NCBI RefSeq assembly: GCF_014844075.1
Contig: NZ_CP062165.1
Coordinates: 6,882,001 to 6,946,000 of the forward strand
DNA: 64,000 bases
From: Paenibacillus sp. JNUCC-31
Lineage (GTDB): Bacteria > Bacillota > Bacilli > Paenibacillales > Paenibacillaceae
Reading direction: 5' to 3'
Shown: positions 1-7,071 of the stretch, piece by piece
Position numbering within the stretch: the stretch's first letter is position 1
Layout: every line of letters begins with the position of its first letter
Position numbers and translations under genes: made by a program
Notes under the pieces: generated by a model
What the model was told of the DNA's origin: nothing
Databases searched by the model: none
Seen by the model: only the letters and a program-made list of their open reading frames with translations

Positions 1-2
1 TC

Positions 3-389
3 TTTCAAAATATCATTTTGGATGATTCCGCGATTGGCTTTGTGGTTGAACTTAAGGATGATGTGGATTATTCCGTGTCAGAGTATCAGCAGCCAGGATA
101 TATTCAGTTGAAGCTTTCTTCCGATCGGAAGTCAACACAAGCGCATGAACTTTTCTTCGTGCGAAGCGAAGACATGGAGCAGGGTGAAGCACTGGCCATG
201 TTGGCTGAGCAGTATTTTGCTGATGGCAGCAGTGTTGTGAAGACTCGAAATGGAAAATTCACCGTCGTCATGGGTGCCTTCGACAATCAAGCAGATGCAG
301 AGAAACACCTGAAAGAATTTACTGACCGGAAAGACTACAGTGAACCACTGCATGTCGACAGCTGGATGAGTAATGAAAATCCGCAATAA
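3..389 (+). CDS. SPOR-like domain protein, 5' end missing
   Basis: The reading frame is already open at the window edge (in frame from base 3), so the TTG at 18 is probably internal and only the last about 128 residues are present. The C-terminal stretch, roughly GKFTVVMGAFDNQADAEKHLKEF, has the pattern of a SPOR-type repeat (a beta strand with V-x-x-G-x-F followed by an A-x-x-x-L helix), a fold that commonly binds denuded peptidoglycan glycans. The upstream part has beta-strand character and is not recognised. The gene ends with two terminators. Identification is by motif impression only; full length and membrane topology lie outside the window. Confidence 0.55.
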   Translation, partial: FQNIILDDSAIGFVVELKDDVDYSVSEYQQPGYIQLKLSSDRKSTQAHELFFVRSEDMEQGEALAMLAEQYFADGSSVVKTRNGKFTVVMGAFDNQADAEKHLKEFTDRKDYSEPLHVDSWMSNENPQ

Positions 390-392
390 TGA

Positions 393-424
393 AAGAAGCC
401 TGCCCTAGCGCAGGTTTCTTCTTG
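393..424 (+). terminator. Rho-independent terminator after the SPOR-like gene
   Basis: An 11-bp stem (AAGAAGCCTGC / GCAGGTTTCTT, one G-U pair) with a six-base loop starts four bases after the stop codon. The tract after the stem is T-rich (CTTCTTG) rather than a pure T-run. Confidence 0.6.
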
Positions 425-465
425 TAGACTTTATTATCTGAAGTCCATTTCCGTTATCTTTTACG

Positions 466-490
466 AGTCGCCTATTGGCGGCTTTTTTTG
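466..490 (+). terminator. Second terminator, AGTCGCC/GGCGGCT type
   Basis: The stem AGTCGCC / GGCGGCT has loop TATT and is followed by seven T. It is one of four terminators in the window that share this stem (also 13822, 37919 and 44348). It isolates the van-like cluster downstream from the previous gene. Confidence 0.8.
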
Positions 491-520
491 TTGTAACTAT
501 GAGAAGTACAAATCTGTAAT

Positions 521-583
521 CTTACATCGTTGTCAGTTTTGTGTAAGTTTGATCGATAGGAGCTGAAGTGGCCTTAATATACA
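521..583 (+). promoter_or_regulatory. Possible promoter/operator region of the van-like cluster
   Basis: A six-base inverted repeat CTTACA (521-526) / TGTAAG (542-547) lies just upstream of an A/T-rich stretch with candidate -35 TTGATC (549-554) and -10 TAATAT (575-580). The spacing (20) is longer than ideal, so the exact promoter is uncertain. No other regulator gene or obvious VanR box is visible. This is a tentative call from position and weak motifs. Confidence 0.3.
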
Positions 584-631
584 CTTAAATCAATTCAACG
601 CACTACATTCACACCTTTAGGAGGCCAAACA

Positions 632-736
632 ATGAAAAGTGCATATGCGGATCAATTGAAAATAGGAATTAAAAATAAACCATTTATTCGGTTGAGGAGA
701 TCCTTCGGATGTACCGAGATACTTGGGCTGAAATAG
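632..736 (+). CDS. Short leader-like ORF overlapping the racemase start
   Basis: An ATG at 632 follows a perfect AGGAGG (619-624) with seven-base spacing, a much stronger ribosome site than most genes here. It encodes 34 residues (starts MKSAYADQLK, basic middle, ends ILGLK) and stops at 736, 28 bases inside the racemase gene. I recognise no family. It could be a leader peptide that couples translation to the racemase, whose own GAGGAG (694-699) lies inside this ORF. It could also be the remnant of a lost gene's 5' end. No hydrophobic segment or codon run suggesting attenuation is seen. Confidence 0.4.
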   Translation: MKSAYADQLKIGIKNKPFIRLRRSFGCTEILGLK

Positions 737-1863
737 ATTTAACGCAAATTCGTAAGAATGTCATACAGATCCGCAAATTTTTACCCCGTTCGACCAAATT
801 AATGGCAGTTGTTAAAGCAAATGCATACGGGCATGGAGATATCGAGACTGCCAAAGAAGCAGTAGAGGCAGGCGCGGATTATTTAGCGTGTGCATTCATT
901 GAAGAAGCCATCCGCATTAGAAATGCCGGCTTAGAACAACCGATTCTTATTTTGACTCCGATACGTCCCGAACTTGTACCTCTGGCTCTGGAACATGAGT
1001 TGATGCTTACCGTTACACAAGCGTCATGGTTTCATGAGATGAGAAAATACAAGCCTATTCATACCCCGCATAAGTTATCTGTGCATGTGAAAATGGATAC
1101 TGGACTTGGGCGAATAGGTATACGCACGCAAGAAGAGTGGCTTGAAATGGTTCCTTGGCTCAAAGCACCAGATGTAGTAGTCGACGGGTTCTATACCCAC
1201 TTCGCGACTGCAGGTGAGGCAGACAACCGTTATCTTCAGCTTCAGATTCAACGCTTCCTGGAAATGAAAGAATGGAGCAGTATGTCACGGATTCCAATCA
1301 ATCATTATCACTGTGCGGGAAGTGTGGCAGCACTGCGATTCCCGGAATTGTGCATGGATATGGCTCGAATAGGAGCTGCAATCTATGGCTTTTATCCGGA
1401 AAAACTAGTACCTAACATCCAACTAAAGCCGGCATTCAGTATGCACAGTAGATTATTACAAACGAAAAAATTAAAAAAAGGCGAATATGTGGGCTACAAC
1501 AATGCTTATCAAACAGACTCAGATCAATGGATCGGAACAGTGCCTATCGGCTATGCCGATGGATGGTCGCAGAGAATGCAAAATTCGGAGGTGTTGGTGG
1601 AAGGGTATCGTGCAGAAATTATAGGGAAAATCTCCATGGATCAATTGATGGTCAAGCTTCCCATGTATTTTCCAGAAGGATCAAAGGTGACCTTCATTGG
1701 CTATTCAGGTGAGCAGGAAATTCCGATTCAGGAACTGGCCCATCATATCGGTGGTGTCTCTCAAGAAATAACGAGTTCCATCACGGACAGAGTGTTACGA
1801 ATTTATAAAGAAGGTGGGGAAGTTTTTCATGAAAACACGGGAAGTCGTACAAAAACATATTGA
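709..1863 (+). CDS. vanT: VanT-like serine/alanine racemase, cytosolic domain only
   Basis: A fold-type III PLP racemase of 384 residues. The PLP lysine is K36 in AVVKANAYGHG; the VGYNNAYQTD and VPIGYADGW motifs near residues 260-285 are those of alanine racemases. It would make D-Ser or D-Ala from the L-form in the cytosol. At the position where ordinary alanine racemases have an active-site Tyr (Tyr354 of the Geobacillus enzyme; consensus INYE) this protein has Gln352 (VSQE). VanT serine racemases also lose that Tyr (Asn there), which supports a serine-type pocket. Unlike classical VanT (about 700 residues) it lacks the N-terminal membrane acyltransferase-like half, so it must rely on another serine transporter. 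GAGGAG at 694-699 decides the start. The gene overlaps the next by 35 bases. It could still be a plain accessory Alr. Confidence 0.7.
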   Translation: MYRDTWAEIDLTQIRKNVIQIRKFLPRSTKLMAVVKANAYGHGDIETAKEAVEAGADYLACAFIEEAIRIRNAGLEQPILILTPIRPELVPLALEHELMLTVTQASWFHEMRKYKPIHTPHKLSVHVKMDTGLGRIGIRTQEEWLEMVPWLKAPDVVVDGFYTHFATAGEADNRYLQLQIQRFLEMKEWSSMSRIPINHYHCAGSVAALRFPELCMDMARIGAAIYGFYPEKLVPNIQLKPAFSMHSRLLQTKKLKKGEYVGYNNAYQTDSDQWIGTVPIGYADGWSQRMQNSEVLVEGYRAEIIGKISMDQLMVKLPMYFPEGSKVTFIGYSGEQEIPIQELAHHIGGVSQEITSSITDRVLRIYKEGGEVFHENTGSRTKTY

Positions 1864-2635
1864 AATCAGCGTAAGTAACGAAGAATTATTTCAAGGGTAC
1901 TTAGTGTTAATAAATGATCAAAACCCAATTAGAAGGCAAGTACAAATACATGAATTAAAGTCATTGGATTCCTTGCCTTCAATAAAGAAGTTAAATAAGC
2001 AGATGCTTCTGGAGAAGCAGTGTTTCAATCAATTTCATGCTCTGCTTAAAGCTTGTGGGGGGACGGATGAAATTGTCGCCGTCAGCGCATATCGAACCAA
2101 AGAAGATCAAGTCCAGATCTATCAAGATTGTTTGATAGAACAGGGTTCCGAATATACTTCCAAATACGTAGCCTTGCCTGACCATAGTGAACACCAAACG
2201 GGGTTGGCTATCGATGTGGGTAAATTGAAATCGAATATCGATTTTATTGCTCCTTCCTTTCCGGATACGGGCATTTACAAGTCCTTCAGACAACATGCCC
2301 TACAATTCGGTTTTATCCTTCGATATAAACAAGAAAAAGAATCAATCACTCGTATTGCTTATGAGCCATGGCATTTTAGATATGTAGGATATCCCCATTC
2401 CAAAATCATGGAAGAGAACAATCTATGTTTAGAGGAGTACATCGATTTTGTACAGCAATATCGGTACTCTGGAGAGCAGCTTACGATGAAAGAAAAGGAC
2501 ATGACAATCCAGATCTATTATGTTCCCGCGGATAAAGGGACATCTAGCCATATCCCGATCTTGAGTTGTGATTCTTATCGGATATCAGGAACGAATCGTG
2601 AAGGATTCATTGTTACGACATTCTCCAAAAATTAA
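1829..2635 (+). CDS. vanXY: VanXY-like D,D-dipeptidase/D,D-carboxypeptidase
   Basis: A zinc peptidase of the VanY/VanX superfamily, 268 residues, without a signal peptide or membrane anchor, as in cytosolic VanXY. The visible active-site motifs are SAYRT near 86-90, SEHQTGLAID with zinc ligands H122 and D129, and EPWH with catalytic E179 and zinc ligand H182. In D-Ser-type resistance, VanXY removes D-Ala-D-Ala and the terminal D-Ala of precursors so that D-Ala-D-Ser-ended precursors dominate. The ATG at 1829 is preferred over an upstream GTG at 1814 because GGTGGGG sits nine bases before it. It overlaps the racemase gene by 35 bases, indicating translational coupling. The C-terminal 60 residues after YVGYPHSKIM extend past the catalytic core and are not recognised. 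Confidence 0.8.
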   Translation: MKTREVVQKHIEISVSNEELFQGYLVLINDQNPIRRQVQIHELKSLDSLPSIKKLNKQMLLEKQCFNQFHALLKACGGTDEIVAVSAYRTKEDQVQIYQDCLIEQGSEYTSKYVALPDHSEHQTGLAIDVGKLKSNIDFIAPSFPDTGIYKSFRQHALQFGFILRYKQEKESITRIAYEPWHFRYVGYPHSKIMEENNLCLEEYIDFVQQYRYSGEQLTMKEKDMTIQIYYVPADKGTSSHIPILSCDSYRISGTNREGFIVTTFSKN

Positions 2636-2687
2636 GTTATAGCAATAAGGATGATTTAGACATATCACATTTTAGGAGGCTATTTCG

Positions 2688-3740
2688 ATGCAGAAGAAGT
2701 CGATTGCGGTATTGTTTGGCGGATGTTCAGGTGAGTATAACGTATCTTTGAGCTCGGCCGCTTCAGTGATTGAAAATTTGGATACCGAAAAATACAATCT
2801 TGTGTTAATTGGAATTACACAGCAAGGTTCTTGGCTCAGATATAGTGGAACGGTTGAGGATATTCGCAATGATCGATGGCATTTGCATCCGAGTTGTATC
2901 CCATCCTTTTTCTCGCCGAGTAGAGAAGTCAGAGGACTCATTGAGCTTGTGCATACGGAGTATCATGTAACACCGATTGATGTTGTGTTTCCAGTGCTTC
3001 ACGGCAAATACGGTGAGGATGGAACCTTGCAAGGATTATTGGAACTGTCGGGTATACCGTTTGTTGGATGTGGCATGTTATCCTCTGCGTTATGTATGGA
3101 CAAGGAACTGGCTCATAAACTGGTGCAGGCAGCAGGCATAGATACGCCGTGTTCCCTTACATTACATAGGAGTGAACGGATGGAAGAAGTGATATCAGCA
3201 ATAGAAGCACTGGGCTTCCCACTCTTTGTTAAGCCGGCTAGATCAGGATCGTCATTAGGTATATCGAAGGTGAACAACATGCAAGAGTTGATTACCGGAA
3301 TAGAACACGCCTTCATACACGACAGCAAAGTAGTCATTGAGCAAAATATTAACGGTTTTGAAGTGGGTTGTGCTGTACTGGGCAATTCTGATCCCATAAT
3401 CGGCATGATCGATGAGATTGAACTACAGGGGCACTTTTTTGACTTCTCGGAAAAGTACTCCTTGATCAGTTCGAAGATTCACTTGCCAGCCCGCATTGAT
3501 GAGGACACTGCAATGAAGGTTAAAGAGAGCGCTCTGAATATTTATAAAACGCTTGGATGCAGAGGGTTTGCCCGAGTAGATATGTTCCTGACCACTGACG
3601 GAAGAATGGTGTTCAATGAAGTCAACACGATACCTGGTTTCACATCGAATTCACGCTATCCCAACATGCTCCAAGCTAGCGGCATGACTTATGCAAATAT
3701 TCTTAACCAGCTCATCGAGCTCGCCATTGATGAGAACTGA
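2688..3740 (+). CDS. vanG-like: D-Ala-D-Ser-type ligase (VanG/VanC-like)
   Basis: An ATP-grasp D-alanine-D-X ligase of 350 residues, the usual family length. N-terminal VLFGGCSGEYNVS, VFPVLHGKYGEDGTLQG (101-116), ATP-binding LFVKPARSGSS (179-189) and the metal-binding NEVNTIPGFTSNSRYP (310-325) are intact. The omega-loop reads FFDFSEKYSL (250-259). The EKY-type loop is that of VanC/E/G/L/N ligases, not the EKGSENA-type loop of D-Ala-D-Lac VanA/B. From memory the overall sequence is closest to VanG. It would make D-Ala-D-Ser for peptidoglycan precursors with low vancomycin affinity. A strong ribosome site (AGGAGG) precedes the ATG. It lies 52 bases after vanXY in the same direction. No vanRS or vanW is nearby. 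Confidence 0.8.
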   Translation: MQKKSIAVLFGGCSGEYNVSLSSAASVIENLDTEKYNLVLIGITQQGSWLRYSGTVEDIRNDRWHLHPSCIPSFFSPSREVRGLIELVHTEYHVTPIDVVFPVLHGKYGEDGTLQGLLELSGIPFVGCGMLSSALCMDKELAHKLVQAAGIDTPCSLTLHRSERMEEVISAIEALGFPLFVKPARSGSSLGISKVNNMQELITGIEHAFIHDSKVVIEQNINGFEVGCAVLGNSDPIIGMIDEIELQGHFFDFSEKYSLISSKIHLPARIDEDTAMKVKESALNIYKTLGCRGFARVDMFLTTDGRMVFNEVNTIPGFTSNSRYPNMLQASGMTYANILNQLIELAIDEN

Positions 3741-3785
3741 GAGCGGTTGAAGGGAACATAAAACTGAAAAAGAAATATTTGATTG

Positions 3786-4090
3786 GGGCTGTCCCATAAG
3801 TCATAAAATTGGCTAGGGACCGCCCTGTTTTCAAAATTGTAAAATAAAAAGAAACCGTTCCTTGGTAAAATGGAAGTGCGACCCACCATTTGAAAGGAGA
3901 CGGTTTCTTTGTACATTCCATATACCATGGAGTGGGGTATTATTGAATACCGATTTTTCACGGGGATTGGGCTCAAGTACTCGCTTATCAGAAAGATCTT
4001 GTGCTTAGTGCAACACAACGAAGCGGTGGATAATGATATAGACAGAGTAAGCATCGTTGATATTCGACGGGTCCTTTTATAGCGTCTATA
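3786..4090. mobile_element. Possible IS1182-like terminal remnant
   Basis: GGGGCTGTCCCATAAGTCAT at 3786-3805 resembles the terminal inverted repeats of IS1182-family elements. About 50 bases on, a long hairpin (AGAAACCGT.. near 3850 with ..ACGGTTTCT near 3910) precedes a short in-frame stretch beginning LYIPYTMEWG, reminiscent of an IS1182 transposase N-terminus, which then loses resemblance and stops near 4080. No matching right end is visible, so this would be a decayed left end. It fills the 450-base gap between the van-like ligase and the convergent GH18 gene. The hairpin is certain, the family assignment is from memory. Confidence 0.35.
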
Positions 4091-4191
4091 GATCTCCAAA
4101 TAAGAAACGAACCGAAATCTCCCACATGAAATTCAGAGATTTTGCTTCGCTTTTTTGAATTCTACACAGAGTCAGAATTATCGAAATTAAT

Positions 4192-5466
4192 TTATTCTTT
4201 TATAACGGAGGCATGTACAGCGTCTTCCAACTGATTGTTATAAGTACGGAATATTCCAAGTCGCCAGAAGGCAGCACCTTTGAGATCGTATCTCTTGGCA
4301 AGACCCAACTTATCATCTATGGACGTCGAGGTTTCACTATTTAAGCTGATACCGAGCAAGATCTTTTGTTTGGATACGCCGGCATCTAGTGCAAGCTGGA
4401 TCGCCTGATCGACAAGACTGTTCGGTTCGGGTACCTGTGATTTGGTGCCTACGGGATTATACTGATAAGCCATAATAATAATATCATCTGCTATTGAAGC
4501 GAGCGTTTTATAATCATAGCCTTTATATGCACTATTTAATGGAGGGACGGCTAGAGATAAAGCAATGTCTGTTGGCAGGGCAGCCTTCAATTGCTTGACG
4601 TAATTGTTAAGCAGCTTCTGCTGATCCACAGCATCCAGTTTATAACCCAATCCTTCAAAATCAAGAACTACGCCTCCAAAACCATTCTCTGCAATGGCAG
4701 CGGTAATGCCGTTAATGGACTTCTGCCGCATGCTGTTATCACTCAGAACCTTGGTCAACTCTCCGTTTCCATCCAAAGCATAAACCATCAGATATGGTTT
4801 AATGTTCTGATCCGCCGTTTCCGCAACAATGGATTGAGGTGTAACTTCACCAGCAGCAGCAGGGAGGCGGTACTCATCACCCTGAAGTGTAAACTGACCC
4901 TCGCGATCAATACGGCTCCAGCCAAAAGCGACGGAGTTCATGGATGCAACCAAATCCCTTTCCTTGAAGGATTGCAGCGCATAGAAGGCTCTCAAGTGCA
5001 TTTCGCGCTGAGGTGATACAAGCGAAACCGTACGGGTTGACTGGTTCCAGCTCACACCAACACCGAACTGACTACTGAATGAACTAAGTGGTATGAGCAC
5101 TCGACCTTCCCGCTGGACAGGCGGGGCAGCCAGTTTCACTTTTTCCCCATTGACGGTGGCTGTCGTACTTCCTACTTGAAGCAGAACTTCTGTCGTTTGT
5201 CCCTTCAATGTACCCGTCGCTTTCACCGTTTGCGTCTTGCTGTTCCATGTGATGTTGATGCCTAGAGCTTCTCCTACCGTGCGGAAAGGGACGTAGGTGA
5301 CTCCTTTGTCAATCCGTGGGTCTGCATCGAATTTCAGGGGTACGTCATCCAGCATGACTGAAATGGCAGGCGCAGCATAGACATCACCGATGTTTGGTGT
5401 GGCTCCGAGCACGGATAAAGCAAGTAGGGTAGCAGCAGCAATTTTTCCAACTCGTTTAGTTAACAT
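4192..5466 (-). CDS. Secreted copper-amine-oxidase-like domain / GH18 glycosidase
   Basis: A 424-residue exported protein: signal peptide (KRVGKIAAATLLALSVLGATP..AYA-type cleavage near 30), then a copper amine oxidase-like N-terminal domain (about 35-150, with VTYVPFRTVGEALG and RVLIPLSSFSSQFG repeats), then a GH18 TIM barrel (about 155-424). The GH18 signature is GGVVLDFEGL near residue 260-270, where D-x-E carries the catalytic acid, and IIIMAYQYNP. Proteins of this architecture in spore formers act on peptidoglycan or chitin-like glycans, some in the spore coat or cortex; which applies here is unknown. GGAGG stands before the ATG at 5466. It is a single gene, convergent with the van-like cluster. 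Confidence 0.75.
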   Translation of the reverse strand: MLTKRVGKIAAATLLALSVLGATPNIGDVYAAPAISVMLDDVPLKFDADPRIDKGVTYVPFRTVGEALGINITWNSKTQTVKATGTLKGQTTEVLLQVGSTTATVNGEKVKLAAPPVQREGRVLIPLSSFSSQFGVGVSWNQSTRTVSLVSPQREMHLRAFYALQSFKERDLVASMNSVAFGWSRIDREGQFTLQGDEYRLPAAAGEVTPQSIVAETADQNIKPYLMVYALDGNGELTKVLSDNSMRQKSINGITAAIAENGFGGVVLDFEGLGYKLDAVDQQKLLNNYVKQLKAALPTDIALSLAVPPLNSAYKGYDYKTLASIADDIIIMAYQYNPVGTKSQVPEPNSLVDQAIQLALDAGVSKQKILLGISLNSETSTSIDDKLGLAKRYDLKGAAFWRLGIFRTYNNQLEDAVHASVIKE

Positions 5467-5610
5467 GCTTTGTTTTCCTCCAACTTATGAAATAGTAGTA
5501 GAATGACATTATCATGGATAGGGTTAATCTAGCATACATCAGTATAGCAAAATTTTCATAGAGTTCCAATATTTTAAGAGTTTACATGGAACCAAATCGC
5601 AGAGAATAAC

Positions 5611-5646
5611 CAAAAAAGCCTCTCGGCTTTTCATCGAGAGACTTCG
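5611..5646 (-). terminator. Terminator of the SDR gene (minus strand)
   Basis: On the minus strand CTCTCG / CGAGAG forms a stem followed by GCTTTTTTG. It lies about 90 bases past the stop of the 5732-6493 gene. Confidence 0.65.
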
Positions 5647-5731
5647 ATTTCATAAGATATAAAATAGAAAGATATGGTCTGAACATCATCTGGACTAATG
5701 ACTTTTTTACATCTGATGTGCGATTCTGAGA

Positions 5732-6493
5732 TTATTTTCGGTTGCTCGTTACATACGGATAAATTGGATCTTTTAATTCAAAATCATATGTTGCTCCATT
5801 TACAATGCCTACCACTTTCTCACTGTCATATAAATCGAGCAGGAATCCAGCCATCTGTGCAGCGGTGTGGAATCTCGGAACAGTGCCGTCATATTCAAAA
5901 TGGTCCACATCAAATGAACGTTTTGCAAACTCGGTCTCTGTTGCAGCAGGTGCTAATACTTTGGCCTGCAAAGGCGCTCCTTTTCCTTTCAGCTCTTGAG
6001 CTAGCCCTTCGGTAAAGGCACTTACATAGAACTTGGTTGCACAGTAGGTGACAGCATCTGCAACAATGTTGTATCCGCCGCCAGAGGAAATATTGATGAT
6101 TTGTGTGCCATCCACCTCTGCATAGTCCCGTACATAAAGAGAGGAGAGAATCGTCAGCGCTTCGATGTTTAGATGAAGCATATTTTCGATTTTATTTAAG
6201 TTTTGTTCTCCGACAGAAGCAAAATTGCCAAATCCAGCGTTATTAATCCAGGTCTCGATGGAATACTCCTGAAGACCTCCGTAGAACGCATGGACTTGTT
6301 CGTTTACAGCTAAGTCAACGGATCGAATGACAACATCCAGTTCCGGGTTCATCTCAGCAACCTTGGATTTCAACTTTTCCAGTTCTTCCATTCGGCGTGC
6401 GGCCAGGATCAAGTTTTTTCCACGAGCTGCAAAAGCCAGGGCTGCTTCATATCCAATGCCAGAGCTGGCGCCAGTAATAACGGTATATTTCAT
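5732..6493 (-). CDS. SDR-family oxidoreductase under MerR control
   Basis: A classical short-chain dehydrogenase of 253 residues: the cofactor-binding TGASSGIG motif (residues 7-14), INNAG near 84, serine in NISSGGG and the catalytic YCATK (YxxxK) near 150. Arg-rich ILAARR after the second strand suggests NADP(H). The substrate is not predictable. It is transcribed divergently from the merR gene at 6604; the shared intergenic region holds a MerR-type promoter for this gene, so it is probably the regulator's main target. It is likely a stress or aldehyde/ketone detoxifying reductase by analogy with other MerR-SDR pairs (inference). Confidence 0.85.
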   Translation of the reverse strand: MKYTVITGASSGIGYEAALAFAARGKNLILAARRMEELEKLKSKVAEMNPELDVVIRSVDLAVNEQVHAFYGGLQEYSIETWINNAGFGNFASVGEQNLNKIENMLHLNIEALTILSSLYVRDYAEVDGTQIINISSGGGYNIVADAVTYCATKFYVSAFTEGLAQELKGKGAPLQAKVLAPAATETEFAKRSFDVDHFEYDGTVPRFHTAAQMAGFLLDLYDSEKVVGIVNGATYDFELKDPIYPYVTSNRK

Positions 6494-6549
6494 ATAAGTT
6501 CCTCCTCAGTATCCATGCATTTTATTTATTGTGGATGTACGCTGAATTG

Positions 6550-6580
6550 ATTATACTGATTAGAGTTAACTCTAAGTCAA
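6550..6580 (-). promoter_or_regulatory. MerR-type promoter and operator
   Basis: Reading the minus strand, -35 TTGACT (6580-6575) and -10 TATAAT (6555-6550) are separated by exactly 19 bases, the over-long spacer that MerR-family activators need. The spacer is filled by a perfect 16-bp palindrome TTAGAGTTAACTCTAA (6560-6575). It drives the SDR gene ending at 5732. The same TTAGAGT-N2-ACTCTAA sequence recurs at 42948. Confidence 0.9.
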
Positions 6581-6603
6581 GAAGAACGCTTCGGAGGTTT
6601 AAT

Positions 6604-6966
6604 ATGCATACCATTGGTGAAACGGCTGAGATGTTGGGGATAAGTGCACATACACTGCGGTATTACGAAAAAGAACAGATTATTACTCCCGCTCGTGATG
6701 CGAGTGGAGACAGACGATACAATGACTCTCATATTCAATGGCTGCAATTCGTGATCAAATTAAAAGAAACTCAAATGCCCATCGTAACCATTAAGAAATA
6801 TGCCGCATTATTTTTGGAAGGAGATCATACCACACTGGATCGGTTGTCTCTTTTGGAGGAGCACAGACTCTCGATTCAAAATCAGATTGAAACATTAAAG
6901 ACTGTAGATGAGATGCTTGAACATAAAATTGAGTTTTATAAAGAATTCATCGTTAAACAAAAATAA
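6604..6966 (+). CDS. MerR-family transcriptional regulator
   Basis: A 120-residue regulator: N-terminal MerR winged helix (HTIGETAEMLGISAHTLRYYEKEQII, residues 2-27, with the typical LRYYE), second wing ending near 60, dimerisation coiled coil (about 80-118), and no C-terminal metal-binding cysteine cluster. The ATG at 6604 is chosen because CGGAGG precedes it by six bases; the open frame extends upstream without start support. The spacing of its target promoter and the YYE motif place it with the AdhR/YfmP-like branch that responds to aldehydes or similar electrophiles (inference). A second candidate target site lies at 42943-42973. Confidence 0.9.
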   Translation: MHTIGETAEMLGISAHTLRYYEKEQIITPARDASGDRRYNDSHIQWLQFVIKLKETQMPIVTIKKYAALFLEGDHTTLDRLSLLEEHRLSIQNQIETLKTVDEMLEHKIEFYKEFIVKQK

Positions 6967-6997
6967 ACGGGAACACGAGTTGTAAAAGTGTTCATCA

Positions 6998-7039
6998 TAA
7001 AAGCCGGATTACCCCATAATGTAGGGGAATCCGGCTTTT
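6998..7039. terminator. Bidirectional terminator between merR and metE
   Basis: The arms AAAAGCCGGATT (with CCCC) and (GGGG) AATCCGGCTTTT form a long stem with A-tract and T-tract on either side. It serves both merR (+) and metE (-). Confidence 0.85.
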
Positions 7040-7071
7040 GAGTTATAGAATAAGCCTGTTAAACGTATCGC

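Noticed and set aside
3741..4191. vanR/vanS, vanW or vanU genes after the ligase
   Set aside because: No such frame exists; the gap carries only the hairpin and a possible IS end.
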